Below are positions 18,251-26,534 of a stretch of 55,141 nt of DNA, piece after piece; positions within the stretch are counted from its first letter, which is position 1, and every line of letters begins with the position of its first letter. Both the position numbers and the translations under genes were made by a program. This DNA comes from UBA3700 sp002372775 (GTDB lineage: Bacteria; Bacillota; Clostridia; Christensenellales; UBA3700): NCBI GenBank assembly GCA_946615965.1, contig CAMOIC010000005.1, forward strand, positions 1 to 55,141, given 5' to 3'. Below the pieces are notes generated by a model that searched no databases, was not told the DNA's origin, and saw nothing but the letters and a program-made list of their open reading frames with translations.

Positions 18251-21187
18251 ATGAAGAAAAGATTGGTTTTAGGGTTATTAATAATTTTTTCAATTGTAGC
18301 TAGTATGGCTATTTTTACTTCATGTGGTGAAGAAGAGATTCTAGTTCGTAATGATGATATAGAAGCTACATACGGAGATTCGTATGAGATTATATCTACA
18401 TTATCTACACCAAACACTGCAACAGAGTTTTTAAACCAATCTCGTGTTAAAGTAAAGATTACAATCGATCCAAGAGTATCAGGACTTCATACAACAAAAC
18501 TTTATGCTCCTTTAGGTGAGACGGTAAGTGTCACTATTGATTCTAACCAAATTGGTAAGGGTCATGAGTTATGTTTAAATAAGAATCTTGACGATGCTTC
18601 AAGTATCGCTTTTACGGAAGTTCTAGAAAAAGAAGTTACAAACATTACTAGATTATCTTCAGGTTCTTTAATCGAGTTTAATATAAGCAGTTCAGCAACT
18701 CAAACGTTTACTATTACAGTATCAGGTGCAATTATCGGTTCGTATTATAGATATGGTATGGAAGATGAATCTGCAATAAAGAGCGTTGGTTCTTATACTG
18801 TTTTAGATGCTACGAATGTTAAAGTTTATTTCCCAACATCTGAGAATGAAAGAGTTGATAGTGCAAAACAAACTATGTTCTGGTGGCGTAATGCTGTAAC
18901 AATGATGGACAAAGTTTTAGAGCAATCATTCTATGCAGGAGATAAATCTGCAATGAATATTTACTTTAAGGCAAACGTTTCTCAACCTGATTATAATGTT
19001 GGTGATAATAGTGTGTTTATGCCACTTGAATACCTTGATGCGGCAATTAATTATGAAGAGATTATTTCTGGTAATAGCGGAAAGCTATATGCAATTTTAG
19101 AACTTATTGCTAATTTGAAATGCGATTATACAATCAAATTTAATAATTCTATTCTAAAAACAGATTTAAGTAAGATTCTTGCAACGCTAACATATGTAAA
19201 TATGGTAGATGGCTGTTTAGCAGTTTCTGACAACAATATAGATAAGCAAACAAAAGCTGGATATTGTATTGAAGAAGCAATAAATGGTTCTTATGAGGAT
19301 TTAGCAACATCGTTATTCTTGAATATCTATTATGGCTATGGTGAAGATAGCATAATGAGCATTTTAAATGCATGTGTAGATTCGGATTCTTATGCAGACG
19401 TTTTATCTCAAGCAACAGATATATTGCAAGTTGACTTTACTGATTTAGCAGCTGCTTATGGAATTGATGGATATGATATATCAGGCAAAGAAGGATTAAC
19501 AAAATACTATTTAGTTGGTTCTTCTATTAGTGGTGGTTTACACAAGTTTGAAGAGCAAACAGGAATTCATGCAAAGCTAGGCGAAAAGACGAAGCTAGAT
19601 CTGAAGAATTCAATAATTGGTGAAGGATGGACTCTAAAGAATATTGAAAGTAGCCATAAAGAATTATGGTCTATAGATAATGATGGTGTTTATTACTATA
19701 GTCCAAGCTCAGAGATCTTAAGAGATTCTGTTACACTTGTTTTAGTTAATGGTGATAAGCAAGTTAGACTTGTTGGTAATATTACAGTAGACGTTGCTGT
19801 ATGTAATATGAAAGTTTATGAAAAAGTAAACTTTGATAGTGTTGAGAGTGCAATTAGTAATTACAAGAAGATGAATGCGACTAAGATTAAGTCATTAGAA
19901 CTTGCTTCTGTTCAACCACTAGTTGATGTAGATGAATCTACAAAATCTTTCTCAGTAACAAATGGTAGTATTGAAGTTCCACAAGATGGATATTATAGAT
20001 TGTATTTAAGAAGCACTGGACTTGTTAGTGTTGTATTTGGTGTTAAAGATTATTCAACAACTATCTTTAAGAACCAATTAACAGTTCCAAATTATACATC
20101 AGAACTTTCATATAGAGTTAAATTACAAAAAGGATATACATATTATTTCACAATTTTTGATTTAGCTAATACTGGTGTAGGTTATGCTTGTCTTGGTATT
20201 CAATATGAAGATGGAGCTATTGAAGATATTGGTACAGATTATTTAGCATTCCCAGAGATGGAAAGAAAAGATATTCAGTATTTTGAAACTCCAAGAAAGA
20301 GTATTGATGCTATTTATTATCAAGAAGAAACAATTATAAGAACAGAAGTAGAATCTGTTACTTTAAATGCAGAAGATTATATATTAGGAACATCTCAAAA
20401 GGTAGAGGCTGAATCTCATGGTAAATTAGTATTTGCCTTTAAGGGCGGTATGGAAATTAACTATATCTCTTTAACTGTATCAGGCATGGCAGGAGTAAAG
20501 GCTAGAATAATGTATAACTCATTACAATTTGGTGATGTAATTACTCTTGTAGATGGTGTAAATATCATTCAAGATGACACTATTATGACTTCTGGTATAA
20601 CAGTAGTGTTTGAGCACGAAGGTGAATATGATATCTGCTTAACAGATTATGATATCGGCTTTAAATTAAATAAGATGACAATTATTCCTGCATCAAGTTC
20701 GGAAATCGAGTACATTGGTGAATGGAAGACAGAAAATAAATATGTAGCATTAAACGGATCACTATTTGTATCTAAATCAGATGGTTCAGCAGCAAGCTTT
20801 GCATTTAACGGAAAAGAGGTTGCAGTGTATGCAACAAAAGGACCTGAGTTTGGTAATGCTACAGTATATATTGATGGTAAAGAAGTTAAAACAATAGATT
20901 TCTATAATCTAACAGTTTCTTGTTCAGAACTTGTATTCCATACAGACTTAAGTGATGGTGATCATACAATTATGATCAAAGCATCAGGTGAGAGCCCAAT
21001 CAATATTGACTACATTACAGTCGCTAAGATGGGTGAAACAAAGACTAAGAATGATTTCTCTAAATTATGGTATATGGCATTCTTGCCAGGCATAGTGTTT
21101 ATAGCAGGTATTGTATTTATCTCTCTTGATATTAAAGAAAAGAGACAAAAGAGATTAGAGAGAGAAAAATCCGTATTAGGTAATTAA
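18251..21187 (+). CDS. Large surface lipoprotein, M60-peptidase-like without HExxH, plus C-terminal membrane helix
   Basis: 978 residues. The N-terminal signal ends in lipobox FTSC (Cys about 25). Residues about 79-113 (KLYAPLGETVSVTID) resemble the beta-sandwich N-domain of M60/enhancin-like proteins. Residues about 210-420 follow the layout of the M60 catalytic domain, but the place expected for HEIGH reads LELIAN (about 283-288), so zinc binding looks lost. The middle and C-terminal parts are beta-rich, possibly carbohydrate-binding; about 805-915 contains VYIDGKEV and LSDGDHTIMI motifs common in glycan-associated modules. A membrane helix (about 934-958) is followed by the basic tail KEKRQKRLEREK. 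It would thus be anchored at both ends. No Shine-Dalgarno before the ATG. Placed between hpf and hrcA but with its own promoter. The M60 relation is my pattern-level inference. Confidence 0.6.
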   Translation: MKKRLVLGLLIIFSIVASMAIFTSCGEEEILVRNDDIEATYGDSYEIISTLSTPNTATEFLNQSRVKVKITIDPRVSGLHTTKLYAPLGETVSVTIDSNQIGKGHELCLNKNLDDASSIAFTEVLEKEVTNITRLSSGSLIEFNISSSATQTFTITVSGAIIGSYYRYGMEDESAIKSVGSYTVLDATNVKVYFPTSENERVDSAKQTMFWWRNAVTMMDKVLEQSFYAGDKSAMNIYFKANVSQPDYNVGDNSVFMPLEYLDAAINYEEIISGNSGKLYAILELIANLKCDYTIKFNNSILKTDLSKILATLTYVNMVDGCLAVSDNNIDKQTKAGYCIEEAINGSYEDLATSLFLNIYYGYGEDSIMSILNACVDSDSYADVLSQATDILQVDFTDLAAAYGIDGYDISGKEGLTKYYLVGSSISGGLHKFEEQTGIHAKLGEKTKLDLKNSIIGEGWTLKNIESSHKELWSIDNDGVYYYSPSSEILRDSVTLVLVNGDKQVRLVGNITVDVAVCNMKVYEKVNFDSVESAISNYKKMNATKIKSLELASVQPLVDVDESTKSFSVTNGSIEVPQDGYYRLYLRSTGLVSVVFGVKDYSTTIFKNQLTVPNYTSELSYRVKLQKGYTYYFTIFDLANTGVGYACLGIQYEDGAIEDIGTDYLAFPEMERKDIQYFETPRKSIDAIYYQEETIIRTEVESVTLNAEDYILGTSQKVEAESHGKLVFAFKGGMEINYISLTVSGMAGVKARIMYNSLQFGDVITLVDGVNIIQDDTIMTSGITVVFEHEGEYDICLTDYDIGFKLNKMTIIPASSSEIEYIGEWKTENKYVALNGSLFVSKSDGSAASFAFNGKEVAVYATKGPEFGNATVYIDGKEVKTIDFYNLTVSCSELVFHTDLSDGDHTIMIKASGESPINIDYITVAKMGETKTKNDFSKLWYMAFLPGIVFIAGIVFISLDIKEKRQKRLEREKSVLGN

Positions 21188-21209
21188 TAATAAGCAAATT
21201 TTGACTAAA

Positions 21210-21236
21210 TTAGCACTCACGACAAATGAGTGCTAA
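21210..21236 (+). promoter_or_regulatory. CIRCE operator 1 (perfect)
   Basis: TTAGCACTC, 9 bases, GAGTGCTAA: an exact match to the HrcA-binding inverted repeat. It lies upstream of the -35 box at 21265. A following ATTTTTAC run means it could also act as a weak terminator for the preceding gene. Confidence 0.97.
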
Positions 21237-21264
21237 ATTTTTACATTTATTTTAATAAATATTA

Positions 21265-21292
21265 TTGACTTGCCAATTTAAAGTTGTATAAT
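21265..21292 (+). promoter_or_regulatory. Sigma-A promoter of hrcA-grpE-dnaK-dnaJ
   Basis: TTGACT (21265-21270), 16 bases, TATAAT (21287-21292); start expected near 21299, inside the second CIRCE element. Confidence 0.85.
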
Positions 21293-21296
21293 GGAT

Positions 21297-21323
21297 TTAG
21301 CAGTCGGAAAGATAGAGTGCTAA
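21297..21323 (+). promoter_or_regulatory. CIRCE operator 2 (one mismatch)
   Basis: TTAGCAGTC, 9 bases, GAGTGCTAA: one base away from consensus in the left arm. It spans the expected transcription start and lies 20 bases before the hrcA ATG. Confidence 0.93.
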
Positions 21324-21343
21324 ATTTAAAGGAGAAGGTAAGA

Positions 21344-22360
21344 ATGGATAAAGAATTATCTGAGAGAAGAAAGAAGATTCTAACAGCTCTTATAGATAGT
21401 TATATATCAGAAGCAGAACCAATTTCTTCTTCTGCTATTCAAGAAAAGTATTTACCAGATGTATCTTCAGCCACAATCAGAAGTGAACTTGCGACTCTAG
21501 AGGAAATGGGATTTTTAACACAACCACATGTATCTGCTGGTAGAATTCCATCATCAAAAGCTTATAGATATTATGTAGATAATATCCTTGAGATTTCCGA
21601 TGACGATACAGAACAAATCAAATCTATACTTGAAACTAAATATGATTCTATAAAAGAAATCGTAAAAGATGGTGCTAAGGTTGTATCAGATATTACAAAT
21701 TACACATCAATGCTTATGATTTCATCTACAGATAATATTGTTATTAATGATGTTAAGCTTGTAGATATGTATGATGGAACAGCTTTAGTTCTTGTAGTAA
21801 CAAACAACGGTACTATAAAGGATAAAGATATTAAACTTCCAGAAAACAATGTTAAGAACTATATCGAAGTTGCAAATGGATTATTGTATAGAAGCTTTGC
21901 TGGAAAGAAGTTAGTTGAAATTGTTCATTCACATAATATTATTGATGCACAATTACATGACTTTAAAGAAGTGTTTGAACAAGTATTAAATCTAATTATT
22001 GATTATAAGAAGAATAGAGAAGAACAAGTTGTAATCGAAGGAAAAGATAAGATTTTCAATTATCCAGAATATAACGATATTAATAATGTTAAAAACTTTA
22101 TAAGTATTGTAGATAACAAAGACAAGTTACATGAGATAGTTGATGAAAAAGATGGTTCAATTGAATTCTCTGTTAAGATTGGTAAAGATGCTGATGAAAA
22201 GCTAGAAGATATGGCCGTTGTAAGCGCTAAATATAAGATGAATGGTGAAGAGATCGGGCAACTTGGTGTTATAGGACCACAAAGAATGAATTATAAGAAA
22301 GTTCTTGCAGTTCTAAAAGAAATCGGAAAGATGTTCGAAGATCTTGAGAATAATAAATAA
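21344..22360 (+). CDS. hrcA: Heat-inducible transcription repressor HrcA
   Basis: Binds CIRCE and represses the dnaK operon; folding depends on chaperonin. The ATG at 21344 behind GGAGAAGG gives 338 residues beginning MDKELSERRKKIL. The longer in-frame start overlaps the -10 box and is excluded. N-terminal winged helix (1-85) with SSATIRSELATLEEMGFLTQ and PHVSAGRIPSSKAYRYYVD, the hallmark HrcA stretch. The C-terminal part (about 100-338) is GAF-like, ending in GVIGPQRMNYKKV. First gene of the operon; the stop is 10 bases before grpE. Confidence 0.97.
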   Translation: MDKELSERRKKILTALIDSYISEAEPISSSAIQEKYLPDVSSATIRSELATLEEMGFLTQPHVSAGRIPSSKAYRYYVDNILEISDDDTEQIKSILETKYDSIKEIVKDGAKVVSDITNYTSMLMISSTDNIVINDVKLVDMYDGTALVLVVTNNGTIKDKDIKLPENNVKNYIEVANGLLYRSFAGKKLVEIVHSHNIIDAQLHDFKEVFEQVLNLIIDYKKNREEQVVIEGKDKIFNYPEYNDINNVKNFISIVDNKDKLHEIVDEKDGSIEFSVKIGKDADEKLEDMAVVSAKYKMNGEEIGQLGVIGPQRMNYKKVLAVLKEIGKMFEDLENNK

Positions 22361-22370
22361 GAGGTTATAA

Positions 22371-22898
22371 ATGGCAAAGGAAAAGAAACCAACAAAGAAA
22401 GAAGAAGAGGAAAACGCAACTTCTTTTGAATATCAAGAAAAGAGCGAAAAGAAAGAAAAGAAGGAAACAAAGAAATCTGAATCCGATGAAAAATATGATA
22501 CACTTTTCAATCAATTCGTAAGATTACAAGCTGACTTTGATAACTATAAAAAAAGAAACGCATCACTTGGTACAAGTATGTATAACGATGGCGTAAATGA
22601 CACAATCGTTGCAATATTGCCAACAATCGATTCAATTGATATGGCTATAGCAGCACAAAAAGATGAAGACAATAAAAAGGGCATTGAATTAGTTAAGAAA
22701 GCCTTTATGGAAATATTAAAGAAATTCAATGTTGAAGAAATAAATGCATTAGGTGAAGAATTTAATCCACAAATTCACGAAGCAGTAATGAGTAAAGACG
22801 ATCCTGATAATGAAGGAAAAGTTATACAAGTATTAAGAGCCGGCTACAAACGTGGTGACAAGATATTAAGACACACAATGTGCGTAGTTGGAAAATAA
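22371..22898 (+). CDS. grpE: Nucleotide exchange factor GrpE
   Basis: Releases ADP from DnaK. 175 residues. The first 45 residues are extremely Lys/Glu-rich and probably disordered, then a long coiled-coil helix (about 45-95, with FNQFVRLQADFDNYKKR), and a C-terminal beta domain (about 125-175) with HEAVM and VLRAGYKRGDKILR motifs. Immediately follows hrcA and precedes dnaK by 36 bases. Confidence 0.97.
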   Translation: MAKEKKPTKKEEEENATSFEYQEKSEKKEKKETKKSESDEKYDTLFNQFVRLQADFDNYKKRNASLGTSMYNDGVNDTIVAILPTIDSIDMAIAAQKDEDNKKGIELVKKAFMEILKKFNVEEINALGEEFNPQIHEAVMSKDDPDNEGKVIQVLRAGYKRGDKILRHTMCVVGK

Positions 22899-22934
22899 AA
22901 AAGAAATTTAAGGTTTAAAAAGGAGATATAAAGT

Positions 22935-24782
22935 ATGAGTAAAATTATTGGTATTGACTTAGGTACTACAAACTCATGTGTAGCAATTATGGAAGGTGGT
23001 GACGCTACAGTCATCGCAAACTCTGAAGGAAATAGAACAACTCCATCAGTAGTTGGTTTTGCTAAGAATGGCGAAAGATTAGTTGGACAAGTTGCAAAAA
23101 GACAAGCAGTTTCAAACCCAACAAGAACAATAAGTTCTATTAAACGTCATATGGGTGAAGATTATAAAGTTCGTATTGATGATAAAGCTTTCAGCCCACA
23201 AGAAATTTCAGCTATGATTTTAACAAAGTTAAAACAAGATGCTGAAGCATATTTAGGAGAAAAGGTAACTCAAGCTGTTATTACAGTTCCAGCTTACTTC
23301 TCAGATAGCCAAAGACAAGCTACAAAGGACGCAGGTAAGATTGCTGGTCTTGAAGTATTAAGAATTATCAACGAACCAACAGCTGCTGCTCTTGCTTATG
23401 GTCTAGATAAGGGCGATAACAAAGGTCAAAAGGTATTAATCTACGACTTAGGTGGTGGTACATTCGATGTATCTATCCTTGAAATTGAAGATGGCGTATT
23501 TGAAGTATTATCTACAAATGGTGATACACACCTAGGTGGTGATGACTTCGATAAGGTTATCATGGATTACATTTTAGCTGAATTCAAGAAGAACGAAGGT
23601 ATCGATCTATCTAAGGATCCTGCTACAATGCAACGTATCAAAGAAGCTGCAGAAAAAGCTAAGATTGAATTATCTGGCGTTACAAATGCAAATATTAACT
23701 TACCATTCATTACAATGGTAGATGGTGTACCAAAGCACATTGATATGGATTTATCTAGAGCTAAGTTTGATGCTTTAACAGCAGATTTAGTAAATAGAAC
23801 ATTAATCCCATTAAAGAAGGCTTTAGCTGATGCTAACTTATCTACAAGCGATTTAGCAAAGGTTATCTTAGTTGGTGGTTCAACAAGAATCCCTGCTGTT
23901 GTTGAAGCAGTTAAGAAAGCTACAGGTAAGGAACCATTCAAGGGTATCAACCCAGATGAATGCGTAGCATTAGGTGCTGCAATTCAAGGTGGTGTTCTTG
24001 CTGGTGATGTTAAGGACGTATTATTACTTGATGTAACTCCACTTTCATTAGGTATTGAAACAATGGGTGGCGTATTCACAAAGTTAATCGATAGAAATAC
24101 AACAATTCCTACTCAAAAGTCACAAGTATTCTCAACAGCTGCAGATAACCAAACAGCCGTAGATATCAGAGTACTACAAGGTGAAAGACCAATGGCTAAT
24201 GATAATAAGGAACTTGGTAGATTCCAACTTGATGGTATTGCTCCAGCTCCACGTGGTATCCCACAAATCGAAGTTACATTTGATATCGATGCTAACGGTA
24301 TTGTTAACGTTACAGCAGTAGATAAGGGAACAGGTAAGAAGCAAAGCGTTACAATCACTTCTTCTACAAACCTTTCAGATGATGAAATCGATAAGGCTGT
24401 TAAGGAAGCTGAAAAGTATGCTGAAGAAGACAAGAAGCGTAAAGAACTTGTTGATGCTAAGAACGATGCAGATCAAATGATCTTCGCTACAGAAAAGGCT
24501 ATGACAGAAGCTGGTGATAAGATTTCTGAAGAAGATAAGAAGACATTACAAGATGCTATCGATAAGGCAAAGAAAGATTTAGCAGATGCTAAAGATGCTG
24601 AAGCAACAAGAAAGATCATTGATGAAATGACAAAGGCTAATGCTCCAATCTTCACAAAGTTATATCAAGCAGCTCAAGCTGAACAAGCAGCAAAAGAAGG
24701 AGCAGCAAAGAACCCAGATGGTTCTGTAAACCCAGACGATATCATTATTGATGGCGGCGACGCAAATAATGGCAATAAATAA
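22935..24782 (+). CDS. dnaK: Chaperone protein DnaK (Hsp70)
   Basis: ATP-driven chaperone. 615 residues. IGIDLGTTNSCVA at the N-terminus (phosphate 1), IINEPTAAALAYG (about 137), LIYDLGGGTFDVSI (about 160) and VILVGGSTRIPAV (about 313) are the standard signatures. The linker DVLLLDVTPLSLGIE begins the substrate-binding domain (about 356). The C-terminal lid ends in a Gly/Asn-rich tail. Strong AAGGAGAT ribosome site. Codon use is visibly more biased than in its neighbours, consistent with high expression. Confidence 0.99.
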   Translation: MSKIIGIDLGTTNSCVAIMEGGDATVIANSEGNRTTPSVVGFAKNGERLVGQVAKRQAVSNPTRTISSIKRHMGEDYKVRIDDKAFSPQEISAMILTKLKQDAEAYLGEKVTQAVITVPAYFSDSQRQATKDAGKIAGLEVLRIINEPTAAALAYGLDKGDNKGQKVLIYDLGGGTFDVSILEIEDGVFEVLSTNGDTHLGGDDFDKVIMDYILAEFKKNEGIDLSKDPATMQRIKEAAEKAKIELSGVTNANINLPFITMVDGVPKHIDMDLSRAKFDALTADLVNRTLIPLKKALADANLSTSDLAKVILVGGSTRIPAVVEAVKKATGKEPFKGINPDECVALGAAIQGGVLAGDVKDVLLLDVTPLSLGIETMGGVFTKLIDRNTTIPTQKSQVFSTAADNQTAVDIRVLQGERPMANDNKELGRFQLDGIAPAPRGIPQIEVTFDIDANGIVNVTAVDKGTGKKQSVTITSSTNLSDDEIDKAVKEAEKYAEEDKKRKELVDAKNDADQMIFATEKAMTEAGDKISEEDKKTLQDAIDKAKKDLADAKDAEATRKIIDEMTKANAPIFTKLYQAAQAEQAAKEGAAKNPDGSVNPDDIIIDGGDANNGNK

Positions 24783-24814
24783 GCATAAATAAACTCCGTT
24801 ATATGTTTGACTGA

Positions 24815-24845
24815 GGAATCTCATCTAGAAAAATGGTGAGATTCC
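24815..24845 (+). other. Inverted repeat between dnaK and dnaJ
   Basis: Perfect 9-base stem GGAATCTCA / TGAGATTCC with a 13-base loop and no U-tract, in the 83-base dnaK-dnaJ gap. More likely an mRNA stabiliser, processing site or partial attenuator than a full terminator. Confidence 0.7.
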
Positions 24846-24865
24846 AAAGTTGTTAAAAGGATAAT

Positions 24866-26017
24866 ATGGATAAAGATTTATATGAAGTATTAGGCGTATC
24901 AAAAAGTGCGAGTGAGGATGATATCAAAAAAGCTTATAGAAAGCTTGCTATGAAATATCACCCAGATAGATTTACAACTGCTTCAGAACAAGAAAAGAAA
25001 GATGCTGAAGTAAAGTTTAAGGAAATCAACCACGCGTATGAAGTATTAAGCGATCCTAATAAGAAAGCAAATTACGATCAATATGGAAGCGAAGATGGTC
25101 CTCAAGGCTTTGGCGGATTCAGTGGCGGCGCAGATGGTGCAGGATTCGGTGGTTTTGAAGATATTCTTAATTCATTCTTTGGTGGCGGCATGGGCGGCTC
25201 AAGAGCCTCTAGAGCAAATGCTCCACAACAAGGTGATGATATTCATGTTAGATTGGATTTAACATTTGAAGAAGCTTACAATGGCGTAAAAAAGACTATT
25301 GAAGTATATAGAGATGAAGAATGTTCTACATGTCACGGAACTGGTGCTAAAGATGGTTCATCAGTTGTTACTTGTGAATATTGTAAAGGAACAGGATATA
25401 TTAGAAGAGTTCAACAATCATTGTTTGGACAACAAGTTGTTCAAACTCCTTGTCCACATTGTGGAGGTAAAGGAAAAGTAGTTAAGGAAAAGTGTAAGGA
25501 CTGCGGTGGCAAAGGCTATAACAGAGTTAAGGCTAGCGTAGTTGTTAATATTCCTGCAGGTATTGATAGTGGCATGAATATGACAGTAAGACACGAAGGT
25601 CACTGTGGTAAAAATGGCGGACCTAAGGGTAATCTTGTTATTAGTATTTATGTTAAGCCAAGTGATGAATTCAAGAGAGTTGGTAACGACTTGTATATGG
25701 ATGTACCTGTAAACTTCTATGATGCAACTGTTGGATGTGAACTTGAAGTTGAAACAATGAAGGGTACAACAAAGACTAAAGTACCTGAAGCTACACAATC
25801 TGGAACTAAACTAAGATTAAGAGGATATGGTATGAAAGTTCTACAAAAAGAACAATATGGTGATCTATATCTTACTATCAAGGTTGAGACTCCAAGGGGC
25901 CTAAATAATAAGCAAAAAGACTTGTTAAAGCAATTTAACGAATCGCTTGGAAATACGCAAAATCCAATAAAAGATAGGTTCCAAAAAATGTGTGAACTAT
26001 TCAAGAAAAGAAAATAA
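24866..26017 (+). CDS. dnaJ: Chaperone protein DnaJ (Hsp40, type I)
   Basis: Co-chaperone that stimulates the DnaK ATPase. 383 residues. J domain 1-70 with intact HPD (YHPDRF, about 32-34), Gly/Phe-rich region about 76-112, four CxxCxGxG-type zinc motifs (CSTCHGTG, CEYCKGTG, CPHCGGKG, CKDCGGKG, about 150-220), then two beta-barrel substrate domains and a C-terminal dimerisation stretch. Last gene of the HrcA operon. Confidence 0.98.
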   Translation: MDKDLYEVLGVSKSASEDDIKKAYRKLAMKYHPDRFTTASEQEKKDAEVKFKEINHAYEVLSDPNKKANYDQYGSEDGPQGFGGFSGGADGAGFGGFEDILNSFFGGGMGGSRASRANAPQQGDDIHVRLDLTFEEAYNGVKKTIEVYRDEECSTCHGTGAKDGSSVVTCEYCKGTGYIRRVQQSLFGQQVVQTPCPHCGGKGKVVKEKCKDCGGKGYNRVKASVVVNIPAGIDSGMNMTVRHEGHCGKNGGPKGNLVISIYVKPSDEFKRVGNDLYMDVPVNFYDATVGCELEVETMKGTTKTKVPEATQSGTKLRLRGYGMKVLQKEQYGDLYLTIKVETPRGLNNKQKDLLKQFNESLGNTQNPIKDRFQKMCELFKKRK

Positions 26018-26029
26018 AGAAAAATTTTA

Positions 26030-26080
26030 AAAAGTGCTTTACAATTCACAATAGATTTGTTATATTATAAAAGCACTTTT
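26030..26080 (+). repeat. Inverted repeat embracing the tRNA promoter
   Basis: AAAGTGCTTT (26031-26040) and AAAGCACTTT (26070-26079) are complementary arms 29 bases apart, the second ending in TTTT. They lie just after dnaJ and enclose the -10 of the tRNA promoter. Could be a poor long-loop terminator for dnaJ or incidental. Confidence 0.4.
26038..26066 (+). promoter_or_regulatory. Promoter of the tRNA cluster
   Basis: TTTACA (26038-26043), 17 bases, TATATT (26061-26066), 16 bases upstream of tRNA-Val. Confidence 0.7.
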
Positions 26081-26082
26081 GT

Positions 26083-26158
26083 GGAAGCTTAGCTCAGCTG
26101 GGAGAGCATCTGCCTTACAAGCAGAGGGTCATAGGTTCGAGCCCTATAGTTTCCACCA
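26083..26158 (+). tRNA. tRNA-Val (TAC)
   Basis: Full cloverleaf with acceptor GGAAGCT / AGTTTCC (one G-T pair), anticodon loop CTTACAA, T-loop TTCGAGC and encoded CCA; 76 bases. Anticodon UAC reads valine codons. Confidence 0.97.
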
Positions 26159-26165
26159 ATGTGGT

Positions 26166-26240
26166 GCGGGAGTGGCTCAGTGGTAGAGCGTCGCCTTGCC
26201 AAGGCGAATGTCGCGAGTCCGAATCTCGTCTCCCGCTCCA
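26166..26240 (+). tRNA. tRNA-Gly (GCC)
   Basis: Acceptor GCGGGAG / CTCCCGC, anticodon loop TTGCCAA, discriminator T and encoded CCA; 75 bases. Pairs functionally with glyS at the window start. Confidence 0.97.
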
Positions 26241-26252
26241 TTAGATGAGAGT

Positions 26253-26327
26253 GGCACCTTGGCCAAGTGGTAAGGCAAAGCTCTGCAAAAGCTTTATTCT
26301 CCAGTCCGAATCTGGAAGGTGCCTCCA
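26253..26327 (+). tRNA. tRNA-Cys (GCA)
   Basis: Acceptor GGCACCT / AGGTGCC, anticodon loop CTGCAAA, U73 discriminator (T before CCA) as expected for tRNA-Cys; CCA encoded; 75 bases. Confidence 0.97.
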
Positions 26328-26371
26328 AAGCATCTAATAAAAAAAGAAAATCATTAATATGACATGCGTGT

Positions 26372-26458
26372 GCCGAGTTGGCGGAATTGGCAGACGCGAG
26401 GGACTTAAAATCCCTTGGTCGAAAGGTCGTGCCGGTTCAAGTCCGGCACCCGGCACCA
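26372..26458 (+). tRNA. tRNA-Leu (TAA)
   Basis: 87 bases with a long variable arm closed by a GAAA loop, as in class II tRNAs. Anticodon loop CTTAAAA (UAA). Encoded CCA. Acceptor arms GCCGAGT / ACCCGGC contain one A-C mismatch at pair 5:68. Confidence 0.95.
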
Positions 26459-26460
26459 TG

Positions 26461-26492
26461 AGAGTTCTTAGAAATAAGAACTCTTTTTTTTA
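26461..26492 (+). terminator. Terminator of the tRNA cluster
   Basis: Stem AGAGTTCTTA / TAAGAACTCT with a GAAA tetraloop and a run of T, starting 3 bases after tRNA-Leu. Confidence 0.95.
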
Positions 26493-26501
26493 TTCTTTTT
26501 A

Positions 26502-26510
26502 TGGTATAAT
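26502..26510 (+). promoter_or_regulatory. Extended -10 promoter of the HdeD-like gene
   Basis: TGG-TATAAT at 26502-26510, 24 bases before the ATG at 26535; the -35 region is T-rich without a clear hexamer. Confidence 0.6.
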
Positions 26511-26534
26511 GGAATATGTTAGGAGGGTTTTAAT

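Noticed and set aside
21196..21272. CtsR-like half sites near the hrcA promoter
   Set aside because: Only single TTTGACT-type heptads occur (one is the -35 box); there is no second heptad at the correct 3-base spacing.
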